The translations under genes and the position numbers were made by a program. Below, one piece after another: positions 36,201 to 46,200 of a stretch of 64,000 nucleotides of DNA; within the stretch, counting starts at the first letter, position 1; each line of letters opens with the position of its first letter. The notes beneath the pieces are model-generated. The model worked only from the letters and a program-made list of their open reading frames with translations, was not told where the DNA came from and did no database searches. The DNA comes from Limnobaculum parvum (lineage in GTDB: Bacteria; Pseudomonadota; Gammaproteobacteria; Enterobacterales; Enterobacteriaceae): positions 186,001 through 250,000 of the forward strand of contig NZ_CP029185.2 of the NCBI RefSeq assembly GCF_003096015.2. Direction: 5' to 3'.

Positions 36201-36689
36201 GTGAAGCAGCAGCTACAGGTAGATCGTGGTGCACTGCTTGAGAGTCTGAATAAAGTCAGCGATACCATTCGCCGTAATATGCGGGATAAAAAGCAAGAGG
36301 CGGAAAAAAGTGGTAAGCAATATCAAAAAGAGTTTGCAGCAAAACCTCAGGTAAATAAGGACCCAACAGGTTTTCATTATCGTATTGAATACGGTGGAGA
36401 TAATAAGATACCTGAGAACGCCAATATCATGATTTCAGTAAAAGAGAGCTTGGTTGACGGCACGATTATCGAAGATATGGATGTCCAGCGCCGCTATGTG
36501 ACTCAGCCGCTGAATAAATATCCTCCGGTATTCAGAGCTGCACTGGCTCGGTTACGCGATCATGGCAGTATGACGCTGGTGGTGCCTCCTGAATTAGCCT
36601 ATGGCGATCGAGGTTTGGCTCCGTTGATTCCACCGGGTTCAACCATCCTATATAGCATCCGAATTGTCGGTGTCACTACGCCGAAGTAA
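33264..36689 (+). CDS. Exported coiled-coil repeat protein with C-terminal FKBP domain
   Basis: A 1141-residue protein. A signal peptide ends PANA (about residue 26; a second ATG at 33267 is equally possible). A Ser-rich segment follows, then a long Gln/Lys/Glu/Ala-rich coiled coil from about 85 to 880 with sixteen 39-residue repeats (196-818). The last 200 residues look like FkpA/Mip: an all-helical dimerisation domain beginning KSEDELVAYALGMQLGDKV, then an FKBP domain with DGTII, VVPPELAYGDRG and IPPGSTILYSI. Periplasmic FkpA-type proteins are chaperones and prolyl isomerases. Here the FD of the active site is replaced (IED) and the central Trp is absent, so isomerase activity is doubtful. 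The repeat-fused architecture is not one I recognise. A strong terminator follows. Confidence 0.8.
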   Translation: MMKCNNKRRYRFFFALILPLALPANAASLDEGIIGVRVRGEPSQSQASKPSSETESLNNRSNLEQRATSPEVSTKASSKSQNELPRLRQQQAESVKQIAELERKISTLESALKLSKAKQSASASNVESVVPQDNKLNQQLVTLRSQLSDAESRLQVLQKTADAEKKQREQKQTQIDTLTKQLTGDEQQKASLEKQLAELKAQHEKLQSNKTEEQKKQLSVSGAQITQIAALEKQLAESKARYEKQQGSNTEELKKQQTAFATQVNQIAALEKQLAESKAQRDKQQDSSAEELKKQQTASAAQAKQIAALEKQLAESKAQHDKQQGSSAEELKKQQTAFATQVNQIATLEKQLAESKVLRDKQQGSSAEELKKQQTAFATQVNQIATLEKQLAESKALRDKQQGSSAEELKKQQTASAAQAKQIAALEKQLAESKAQHDKQQGSSAEELKKQQTASAAQAKQIAALEKQLAESKAQHDKQQGSSAEELKKQQTASAAQAKQITALEKQLAESKAQHDKQQGSSAEELKKQQTASAAQAKQIAELEKQLAESKAQHDKQQGSSAEELKKQQTASAAQAKQIAALEKQLAESKAQHDKQQGSSAEELKKQQTASAAQAKQIAELEKQLTESKTQRDKLQNSSTEEQKKQLAASVAQVAQIAALEKQLAGEKAQREILQGNSSEEQKKQQMAFAGQLKQITDLEKQLTEEKAQHEKLQTSGTAEQKQQQVVLTGQLKQIADLEKQLAEEKAQHEKLQTSGTAEQKQQQVALTGQLKQIADLEKQLAEEKTQREKLQNSAGELVKQQALAAEQQQKVATLEKQLAEAKATPALNTEAQSKQQLAATSSLKEIEALKAQLSEEKLQHEQQKNRADTLVKQQIAGQELLAMFNKQVIAQQGLISTAANKSGELANKPVTDLENESKVKTAVAATGDKPTIPKSEDELVAYALGMQLGDKVQDSLAENAELGLSVNTNWALLGLVDTVKQQLQVDRGALLESLNKVSDTIRRNMRDKKQEAEKSGKQYQKEFAAKPQVNKDPTGFHYRIEYGGDNKIPENANIMISVKESLVDGTIIEDMDVQRRYVTQPLNKYPPVFRAALARLRDHGSMTLVVPPELAYGDRGLAPLIPPGSTILYSIRIVGVTTPK
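33849..35717 (+). repeat. Fifteen 117-bp repeats plus one 114-bp unit
   Basis: Units begin at 33849 and every 117 bp to 35604, each coding 39 residues of the form LAESKAQHDKQQGSSAEELK followed by KQQTASAAQAKQIAALEKQ. The central nine (34083-35135) are nearly identical in DNA, while outer ones have diverged. 39 equals four heptads plus one hendecad, consistent with a continuous coiled coil. Confidence 0.95.
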
Positions 36690-36720
36690 TACAGAAAAGC
36701 CAGCTATAGCGTGAAGCGCA

Positions 36721-36752
36721 AAATGGGGTGGAGAGTGATTTCCACCCCATTT
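36721..36752. terminator. Strong terminator after the coiled-coil/FKBP gene
   Basis: A perfect 12-bp stem (36721-36732 with 36741-36752, 8-nt loop) with A/T-rich ends reads as a Rho-independent terminator on either strand. It separates the FKBP gene from the convergent membrane-protein gene at 36800. Confidence 0.8.
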
Positions 36753-36799
36753 TTCATGGTTACTTTTCACTGAGCGCTGTTTAGGGCGATGTGCTGAGA

Positions 36800-37267
36800 T
36801 TAAGTTTGTGCACAATAAAACAGCGGCATATCATCCTGCATAAACATATAATAGCTGGATAAATTCTGATGAAACAGGTGAATGCTTATTCCACGTCCTT
36901 GAATGCGGAAGAAATCAGGGATCAGATAGTTTAATTTATCTAGACGATTAGGGTTTGTATCGGTCTGTTCTGAAATCATCATGATGTCTTGCTTGTCCAG
37001 TACATACCGAAAACGCATTTCATGATTGTTTTTTTTGACCGGTTGACCGGTTACCTGTAAATCTCCGACGCTTGAATACCATCCTTCCCCCCCGCTAAAG
37101 GTAAAGAGCATGATCGTGTCATAGCTGCCTTTATTACTAACTACGGTAAGTTCACTTTCACAGGCAAAATGGTTATTTTTCCAAGAGAGATAACCCGCCC
37201 AAAATAAAGGACTACAGGCAAGAATAAATATCAGAGCAATTTTGATAACTGCTTTTTTATTGTTCAT
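36800..37267 (-). CDS. Small membrane-anchored partner of the ToxR-like regulator (YqeJ-like)
   Basis: A 155-residue protein with one N-terminal membrane segment (about 8-27) and a periplasmic remainder with two cysteines (in HFACES and LFYCAQ) that could pair. The ATG at 37267 overlaps the end of the regulator gene by 11 bp, so the two are co-translated. This is the layout of toxR-toxS and yqeI-yqeJ, in which the small partner stabilises or modulates the regulator. Sequence similarity to ToxS is not evident, so the role is inferred from context. The open frame extends upstream to 37318, but that part lies wholly within the regulator gene. Confidence 0.65.
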   Translation of the reverse strand: MNNKKAVIKIALIFILACSPLFWAGYLSWKNNHFACESELTVVSNKGSYDTIMLFTFSGGEGWYSSVGDLQVTGQPVKKNNHEMRFRYVLDKQDIMMISEQTDTNPNRLDKLNYLIPDFFRIQGRGISIHLFHQNLSSYYMFMQDDMPLFYCAQT

Positions 37268-38066
37268 TATTTGCCTCAATATAGACATAAGATTCACAGC
37301 GTACGTTACTGCTATCAATTAATTTATCGCATACCACAAGGGATGATTTCTCATATACGCGATTAACATTCATATAGACAGCGCTTCCTGGGGTGCAACT
37401 AAATGGTTTTCTCTTCATCAGATCGGCAAATATGAGGGCGCTTTTTTGTGCGTCGTTATATGAAGAAAACAGATTGCATCCATTTACCTCTCCTGCGGGG
37501 TGATACGCCTCAAATATATTGTTACTGTGATATTGGGTTAGATATACCCATCCAGATGAACAAATGAAAATGATTGCAGCGAGGAGGTAAATCCATCTGA
37601 ACGGGTTTGGTTTGCCCGACAAATTGCCTGCCGCGATGGTTGTTTCTTTTTCTATTAGGTTATCGGATGTGGTGTTTTGTGTTTTGCTATCAACAGGAAT
37701 GACTGATGGTGATGGAAATATTGAAGCATTCTGAATTTCTCTTACGTCAGCGATGCACTTAACACCCGCTTTGGGCAGAGTTTTAATGACATCTTCAGCC
37801 AACCCAACGGACTTTATGGCTTTTCTTATTAATGCAATGTTTTGGTAAAGGGTGTTAGAAGAGACATAAACTCCGTTTTTCTCCCAAACCTGCTCAAACA
37901 GAAATTGCTGGCTAAGTGTCTGTCCGTTATGCAACAGCAATTGATGTAGGCACTGGCTGGCAGGTATGTGAAGGTTCACTTCCAATCCAGATTGCCCATA
38001 AACCGACAACGTATGCTTCTCAGGATCAAAGCAAACAGTTTCATTAATAATATAGATTTTGTTCAT
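37257..38066 (-). CDS. ToxR/CadC/YqeI-type transmembrane transcriptional regulator
   Basis: A 269-residue protein. An N-terminal OmpR-type winged helix (about 1-108; LSQQFLFEQVWEKNG, NTLYQNIALIRKAIK) is followed by a Ser/Thr-rich linker, one membrane span (157-176) and a periplasmic domain of about 90 residues. That domain has four cysteines (C197, C224, C246, C257) that could form two disulfides. Such one-component regulators sense periplasmic conditions and bind DNA from the membrane. The target is unknown; the neighbouring surface-protein genes are obvious candidates. A 690-bp AT-rich gap lies upstream. Confidence 0.82.
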   Translation of the reverse strand: MNKIYIINETVCFDPEKHTLSVYGQSGLEVNLHIPASQCLHQLLLHNGQTLSQQFLFEQVWEKNGVYVSSNTLYQNIALIRKAIKSVGLAEDVIKTLPKAGVKCIADVREIQNASIFPSPSVIPVDSKTQNTTSDNLIEKETTIAAGNLSGKPNPFRWIYLLAAIIFICSSGWVYLTQYHSNNIFEAYHPAGEVNGCNLFSSYNDAQKSALIFADLMKRKPFSCTPGSAVYMNVNRVYEKSSLVVCDKLIDSSNVRCESYVYIEANNEQ

Positions 38067-38758
38067 TTTTCAGTAAATTATGATGTGGCTTTCTGTAAGT
38101 ATAGACGATGATTTCCTATATAATTATTTTGCAGTTAAGGCGCAAAATAAATCTTAATTAGATTTATTTTTATTATAAATCAATGCAATATGTTTTTTAT
38201 GGTTGTTTTGATGCTTTTTTTATAATAAATTCAATAAAAACAAATGGATGAATATAAATAAATATAAATCAGATAAGATCACTCCCTTTTCTAAATATAA
38301 AACGCTATGGTCTATCACACGAATTCATTGTGTTGTTGTTCTAATTGAAGTTTCAAACATTTTAATTTAATTAACTTGTTTAAAATCAATTGTTTAATTT
38401 ATTTTTTGTGTTGGAAATGACCTTCTCGAATGATTTATTTTTATTTGTTTAATATAAAACAATGAGTTAATTTTATTTGCAGTATAATGTACTTATTATA
38501 TTCGATATAAAAGTATATTAATTTGAGTTTTCCAACATAACGAATGTCAGTGAAAAATGATAACTAACGAGATTGGCTGGATTTTTGTATCGAAAACATC
38601 GCTTTTGCCAATCATATATATTATTTTTTGTTAAATTATCTCTTTATCTAAATGTCAGCGATTATATTGAATTAGTGCGAAAGCCTTATATAATCGGCAC
38701 ACACAAAGAATGTGTATTTTAGAATAGATATTTACAGGAATGTAAGCTACAGATATGG
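38067..38758. other. Very AT-rich divergent regulatory region
   Basis: About 690 bp between two divergent winged-helix genes, with long A/T stretches and no credible open frame. No tRNA, repeat or terminator was recognised. It probably contains both promoters and is a likely H-NS target. Confidence 0.55.
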
Positions 38759-39178
38759 ATGGCATGGATGGATAGAGGAGATATGGATTATCAACTTTAT
38801 GGTTTTTTAATTGGTAAAGATGTTCATTTCGAAATAGGAAGTGGGCAACTTTATCGACTTTCTTCAAACGGAACAGAAAAACACCTAATTTTTGGTGCTT
38901 TGTTTTTTAGTGACACAATGTTACAGCTATTTCTTTATATGTTGAAACACGGTCGCGATAACCGAGTAACGAAAGAAGAACTGCTGAAGAAAATCTGGGA
39001 AGACAACAAATTGAGCCCATCGCCCCAGCGGTTATGGCAGGTTTTAACAGGGCTTAACAAGAAGTTGCAAACGTTAGGACTACCTGATGAGTTCATTAAA
39101 ACTATAAAAGGAAGTGGATACACGATAGGTTTTAAAGAAATCATTCCTCTCTATTATAGATCCAGTGAAATATTATGA
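38759..39178 (+). CDS. Soluble winged-helix DNA-binding protein
   Basis: A 139-residue protein with an OmpR/CadC-type winged helix (about 50-128): FFSDTMLQLFLYMLKHGRDN, then VTKEELLKKIWE and the recognition helix region SPQRLWQVLTGLNKKLQ, ending in the wing IKGSGYTIGF. It has no membrane segment or receiver domain. Three in-frame ATGs (38759, 38768, 38783) compete; GAGG lies 3 bp from the last, too close to be decisive. It precedes the adhesin operon on the same strand by 260 bp and may control it; this is inference. Confidence 0.7.
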   Translation: MAWMDRGDMDYQLYGFLIGKDVHFEIGSGQLYRLSSNGTEKHLIFGALFFSDTMLQLFLYMLKHGRDNRVTKEELLKKIWEDNKLSPSPQRLWQVLTGLNKKLQTLGLPDEFIKTIKGSGYTIGFKEIIPLYYRSSEIL

Positions 39179-39439
39179 ATAATTTACACATATATTTACA
39201 TTATTTAAAATTGAGATTTATTCTAAATTAATAATAAATTTATCTACGCAATAATAAATGATCTTTTAATGGTGAATATATTACCTGAATATGGATTTAA
39301 GTTATTTTAAATTGTAAGTAATTATATTTTTATTGCTTTTTTTTGTAAAATTTTGTGATGAAATTTATTTATAACCAACAGGATAAGTTAATTGCCTTCA
39401 GTAATGACTTTGGTTCTATTTAAGCTGAGTATCTGTGAT

Positions 39440-40198
39440 ATGAAGAAGATAATTTTATGGGTTAATCCATCAGCATTTTTGCGTATTTCGTTGAAAACAC
39501 TGATAACAGGATTGTTAATCATAGCAACGGGTACAGCTTGTGCTGCTACTGAACAACCCAATGCGACACAACAATCCCTTGCACAAAAAAGCCCGGCCGA
39601 TCGCGAGTTGATGTTTCAGCAGGCTATCGTGAGTGATTTAGCCGGACGCCATATTGAAGCTCGCAAAATATATGACGCTCTGAAAGGTACCGATTTGGAT
39701 GAACAAATTGCGGTACCGTCGGCTATTAATTTGGCAGCGATTGAGCAATTCAAGGCTTCCTTAAACGAATTTGACAGATTAGCGCTAAGTCGTGATGCAC
39801 GCGTAAGTGAGTATGCTCATTTATGGCAGCTCTGGCTTACTGCTCGTATGTATACCGGTGAGACAGCGCCTCTTAAGGCGAAACTCAATAGCATGGCCTC
39901 TGGCATGAAAATGAGTTCCCCAAGTCAGCAAGCACTTGTCCGCCTGTATTCCGGTGATGGCGACATGAATGCCACCATCTCCGCGATATCTGCCATACCC
40001 TGTACTGATGAACTTCAATGCCGCGATGCTAAAACTGTCGCTACCTTCTTTATTGGAGGGTATCTGCAGTATGTTGAACATGATGGTAAAGCTGCGTTGC
40101 AATGGTACGAACATAAACAAAATGAGCTTAACAATACCTCTTTAGAAACCCCGTTAATTATTAAGACCCTCACTTCTCTTAAGGCAGTGAAACACTAA
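39440..40198 (+). CDS. Exported helical protein, first gene of the adhesin operon
   Basis: A 252-residue protein with a basic start, a hydrophobic signal segment and cleavage near TGTACAA (either a signal peptidase I site after ACA or an atypical lipobox). The mature part is helical and Ala-rich with TPR-like spacing (LMFQQAIVSDLAGRHIEARK; ALQWYEHKQNELNN) and two cysteines in PCTDELQC. The frame opens earlier at a TTG (39392), but MKKIILW looks like a true signal-peptide start. It lies 36 bp ahead of the trimeric adhesin gene, so a role in its assembly or stability is suggested by context only. Confidence 0.65.
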   Translation: MKKIILWVNPSAFLRISLKTLITGLLIIATGTACAATEQPNATQQSLAQKSPADRELMFQQAIVSDLAGRHIEARKIYDALKGTDLDEQIAVPSAINLAAIEQFKASLNEFDRLALSRDARVSEYAHLWQLWLTARMYTGETAPLKAKLNSMASGMKMSSPSQQALVRLYSGDGDMNATISAISAIPCTDELQCRDAKTVATFFIGGYLQYVEHDGKAALQWYEHKQNELNNTSLETPLIIKTLTSLKAVKH

Positions 40199-40234
40199 CT
40201 TTTTACCCCGGCATGGAGCTGGGAAAGGATATTT

Positions 40235-43200
40235 ATGAACAAGGTTTATCGTTTAATATGGAGTTCAGCTCAGCGCGCCTGGGTTGTCGTTGGTGAATTA
40301 TCCTCTGCTCAAGGAAAGGGAAAAACTCGCGCTTTAACTTCCGCCGTTTGCCGTAGTGGCGCGGCAATTGGCGTTTTAGCTGCGGCGATGTTATCCGCTC
40401 CGGCAGAAGCATGGACTGTTGATACGAGTATGGTGCGCAATGGCGGCACTGCGGCAAATGATAATGCGATTACTACCAATACAGCAATCGGTAGTGGGGC
40501 GCAAACGACGACAGATGCAGCGGGTCAGTCTACCGCTATTGGTAACACCGCACAGGCAACAGCGCAAGGCGCGACTGCCGTTGGGTCTGGTACTAAGGCA
40601 ACTGCATTGAATGCTTTGGCCGCGGGTTACAAATCTGTTGCGTCTGGCGAGGAAACGATTGCTATTGGTCCGAATGCGTCGGCAGGTTATACCTACACGG
40701 ACGCAAGTAATCAGACTTATACCGCTCTAAGATCAATGGCGATTGGTTCCAAAAGCCAATCTACAGCTAGTGATACCATCGCGATCGGTACAAACTCTGT
40801 TGCTGGTGGCCGAATGACCGGGGGATTAGCCAATAATGCAATTGCCATTGGTAATACTAGCCGCGCGACATCAACGGATTCTATTGCTATCGGTACCAAC
40901 AGTTATGCTCATTCAGGTACGGGTTCTATTTCTATTGGTGCAAATTCAGATGCAAGCGGAGTCTCAAGTACCGTTTTCGGTAATGGCGCTAAAGCATTAA
41001 GCGTAAGCGGCATTGCCGTGGGTAATAATGCTAATGCAACGGGTTCAACAACGGTCGCTATGGGCCTAGGCGCAACCGCCAATAGTTATAAAGGTATGGC
41101 GATTGGTGCTGGCGCTCTGAGCGGCGCTTCAGGAAATAGCGGTATAGCAATTGGTACCAATGCAACCGTGGGTGACTCGCTCAATTTTAGTACTGCCATA
41201 GGTTATAATGCCAAGGTATTGGCGAGTGGCGCTCTAGCGGTAGGTAATGGTACACAAGCATCAGGCACGAATGGTTTGGCTATGGGTAGTGCAGCACAGG
41301 CCAATGGAACCAATTCTATCAGCATCGGTACCGGAAACATTGTTAACGGGAATAACTCAGCCGCTATCGGTGACCCAAGTACCATTAACGGTACAGGAAG
41401 TTACTCGGTAGGTAATAATAATACCGTCAATTCTGATGATGTCTTTGTATTGGGTAGCAATGTTAAAGTTAATGCTGGCCTGAACGGTTCAGTGGTTTTA
41501 GGTAATAATTCTACCGTGGAAGCGCCAATTGGCACAGCCAGTGCCACCATTGATGGTGCAACCTATATTTTCGCAGGTAGTGCACCAACCGCCGCAGTCA
41601 GCGTAGGTGCAACGGGTGCTGAGCGCACAATCACTCATCTGGCAGCAGGACGCGTGAGTGCGACCAGTACTGATGCAATCAATGGTTCACAGCTGTTTGG
41701 TACTAATTCAGCGATTAATCGCTTGAGCGATCGTTCGGTAAAATACGATGCCGATGCGAGCGGAGTGGTGAATTATAATAGCATCTCGTTAGGTGGCAAT
41801 GCTTACGATAACAGCACCCACACCGGCGGCACCAAAATCACTAACGTAGCCGATGGTACAGCGCCAAGCGATGCGGTGAACTTCTCACAGTTGAACAATA
41901 TCTATGAGAACGGTACCAAGTACTTCCATGCGAACTCTACCGGTACTGACTCTTCTGCAACCGGTACGGATGCAGTAGCGATTGGTATGGGTGCTGTTGC
42001 TAATGAAGCACGCAGCGTAGCGTTGGGTGACGGTGCGAAGACGGATGCCGTGGTTGCCACCACCGGCGTTAAGCTGCTGGACAAAGACTATGATTTTGCT
42101 GGCATAGCACCAGTAGGCACTGTGAGCATTGGTAAAGCGGGCGAAGAGCGTACGCTGACCAATATGGCCGCCGGCCGCCTGAGTGCTGACAGTACCGATG
42201 GCGTGAACGGTTCACAACTGTTTGCTACCAATACGGCATTAAATTCTCTTTCTACAGACTTGTCTGACCTTGATGATCGTGCAGTGCAATACGATGTGAA
42301 CAGTGACGGTACGGTTAACTACAACAATATTACTCTGGGTGGTGATGCTTACGATAACAGCACCCACACCGGCGGTACTAAGATCACTAACGTAGCCGAT
42401 GGTACAGCGCCAAGCGATGCGGTGAACTTCTCACAGTTGAACAATATCTATGAGAACGGCACCAAGTACTTCCATGCGAACTCTACCGGTACTGACTCTT
42501 CTGCAACCGGCACGGATGCAGTCGCGATTGGTATGGGTGCTGTTGCTAATGAAGCGCGCAGCGTGGCGTTGGGTGACGGTGCGAAGACGGATGCCGTGGT
42601 TGCCACCACCGGCGTTAAGCTGCTGGACAAAGACTATGATTTTGCTGGCATAGCACCGGTAGGCACGGTGAGCATTGGTAAAGCGGGCGAAGAGCGTACG
42701 CTGACCAATATGGCCGCCGGTCGCCTGAGTGCTGACAGTACCGATGGCGTGAACGGTTCACAACTGTTTGCTACCAATACGGCATTAAGTTCTCTTTCTA
42801 CAGACTTGTCTGACCTTGATGATCGTGCAGTGCAATACGATGTGAACAGTGACGGTACGGTTAACTACAACAATATTACTCTGGGTGGTGATGCTTACGA
42901 TAACAGCACCCACACCGGCGGCACCAAAATCACTAACGTAGCGGATGGTACAGCGCCAAGCGATGCGGTGAACTTCTCACAGTTGAACAATATCTATGAG
43001 AACGGCACCAAGTACTTCCATGCGAACTCTACCGGTACTGACTCTTCTGCAACCGGCACGGATGCAGTCGCGATTGGTATGGGTGCCGTTGCTAATGAAG
43101 CGCGCAGCGTAGCGTTGGGTGACGGTGCGAAGACGGATGCTGTGGTTGCCACCACCGGCGTTAAGCTGCTGGACAAAGACTATGATTTTGCTGGCATAGC

Positions 43201-46200
43201 ACCAGTAGGCACCGTGAGTATTGGTAAAGTGGGCGAAGAGCGTACGCTGACCAATATGGCAGCAGGCCGCCTGAGTGCCGACAGTACCGATGGCGTGAAC
43301 GGTTCACAACTGTTTGCCACCAATACCGCATTAAACACCATTGCTACGGACGTGTCCGATCTTGATGATCGTGCAGTGCAATACGATGTGAACAGTGACG
43401 GTACGGTTAACTACAACAATATTACTCTGGGTGGTGATGCTTACGATAACAGCACCCACACCGGCGGCACCAAAATCACTAACGTAGCCGATGGTACAGC
43501 GCCAAGCGATGCGGTGAACTTCTCACAGTTGAACAATATCTATGAGAACGGTACCAAGTACTTCCATGCGAACTCTACCGGTACTGACTCTTCTGCAACC
43601 GGTACGGATGCAGTCGCGATTGGTATGGGTGCCGTTGCTAATGAAGCACGCAGCGTGGCGTTGGGTGACGGTGCGAAGACGGATGCCGTGGTTGCCACCA
43701 CCGGCGTTAAGCTGCTGGACAAAGACTATGATTTTGCTGGCATAGCACCAGTAGGCACTGTGAGCATTGGTAAAGCGGGCGAAGAGCGTACGCTGACCAA
43801 TATGGCAGCAGGCCGCCTGAGTGCCGACAGTACCGATGGCGTGAACGGTTCACAACTGTTTGCTACCAATACGGCATTAAGTTCTCTTTCTACAGACTTG
43901 TCTGACCTTGATGATCGTGCAGTGCAATACGATGTAAACAGTGATGGTACGGTTAACTACAACAATATTACTCTGGGTGGTGATGCTTACGATAACAGCA
44001 CCCACACCGGCGGCACCAAAATCACTAACGTAGCCGATGGTACAGCGCCAAGCGATGCGGTGAACTTCTCACAGTTGAACAATATCTATGAGAACGGTAC
44101 CAAGTACTTCCATGCGAACTCTACCGGTACTGACTCTTCTGCAACCGGCACGGATGCAGTCGCGATTGGTATGGGTGCCGTTGCTAATGAAGCACGCAGC
44201 GTAGCGTTGGGTGACGGTGCGAAGACGGATGCCGTGGTTGCCACCACCGGCGTTAAGCTGCTGGACAAAGACTATGATTTTGCTGGCATAGCACCAGTAG
44301 GCACCGTGAGCATTGGTAAAGTGGGTGAAGAGCGTACGCTGACCAATATGGCAGCCGGCCGCCTGAGTGCCGACAGTACCGATGGCGTGAACGGTTCACA
44401 ACTGTTTGCCACCAATACCGCATTAAACACCATTGCTACCGACGTGTCCGATCTTGATGATCGTGCAGTGCAATACGATGTGAACAGTGACGGTACGGTT
44501 AACTACAACAATATCTCGTTGGGTGGTGATGCTTACGATAACAGCACCCACACCGGCGGCACCAAAATCACTAACGTAGCGGATGGTACAGCGCCAAGCG
44601 ATGCGGTGAACTTCTCACAGTTGAACAATATCTATGAGAACGGTACCAAGTACTTCCATGCGAACTCCACGGGTACTGACTCTTCTGCAACCGGTAAGGA
44701 TGCGGTAGCGATTGGTATGGGGGCCGTAGCAAGCCATGATAACAGCATTGCCCTGGGCGCAGGTTCTGTTGCCAACGGTTCTACTCTTAACAATGCAGCT
44801 TATCTGGTTGGTGGTACTGCCACCAGTGAAGTGAACATAGGTGGGCGTCGTATTACCGGGGTTTCAGCCGGTGCAATGGACGATGATGCGGTGAACGTAG
44901 CCCAGTTGAAAGCGGTTTCTAATATGGCGAGCGGCACCGATGAGCGTGCGCTTAAATATGATTGGACTGATAAAAACGGTGACGGAATCGTTCAGCCTGA
45001 CGAAGTGGATTACAGCAAAGCAACGCTTGCTGGCAATGGCGGCACTACGATAAGCAATCTGGCAGCAGGGGAGGTTTCGGCCACCAGTACTGAAGCCATT
45101 AACGGTAGCCAGCTATACAATATTGCGGGTGACACTTCGGTTACCTACACCACGAATAATGGTAGCGGTATTCGTTATGTTCGTACTAATGCCACCGGTT
45201 TACCGGAGTCCGATGCGTATGCCAAAGGACAGGCCAGTACGGCTGTAGGCTATAACGCGACTTCATCTGGCGCATCCAGTGTTGCTATTGGTCAGGACTC
45301 TTCAGCCAGTGCGTTAAGTTCTATTGCCATTGGTAAAGGGGCGGAAGCGGATACCGAGCGTAGCGTAGCATTAGGTGACGGAGCGAAAACCAAAACCGCA
45401 ACGGGAACCAGCAGTGTTGTTATTCAGGGCAATGAGTATAACTTTGCAGGTACTACCCCGGTAGGTACGGTCAGTGTTGGTGATGTCGGCGATGAACGTA
45501 CTATTACCAATGTCGCGGCTGGAGAATTGTCATCAACCAGTACCGACGCGGTGAACGGTTCTCAACTGTATGCAACGGTAGTGGCCATCAATAATATCCA
45601 ATCGGGTATTAATGACCTGGGCGATGCGGCTGTGAAATATGAGAAAAACGGCGACGGGACGACCAACTATAATAAAGTGGTACTCGGTGGTGGCCCAACG
45701 ACCATCACTAACTTGGCGGCAGGAAGTGAGGATGGCGATGCAGTTAACTACTCGCAACTGAAGGCAGTGGCTGAGCAGATAACGAATGTGTCCAACGGTA
45801 CTGATGGTATGTTCCAAGTGAATAATACCAGCAAGCTGCCAAAACCATCCGTTACCGGTAAGGATGCGGCTGCCGGTGGCGCGGGTGCCGTAGCCAGTGG
45901 TGATAACAGCCTAGCGATGGGAACACGTGCTAAAGCAACAGGTAATAATGCTGTAGCGTTGGGTGCTGATTCCATTGCCGATCGCGACAATACGGTTTCT
46001 GTTGGTTCAGCAGGAGCAGAGCGTCAGATCACTAACCTTGCAGCAGGTACTCATGGTACTGATGCCGTCAACGTTAACCAACTGAAAAGTGGTATCAGTT
46101 CGGCGAATCAGTACACGGATAACAAATTTAACTCACTGAAAAATATGTTGGACGATCAGGGTGACAAGCTGAGCGCAGGTATTGCCGGCGCAATGGCGAT

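Noticed and set aside
41902..44268. Five identical 60-codon minus-strand frames spaced 546 bp apart
   Set aside because: Antisense shadows of the adhesin repeats, identical because the repeats are.
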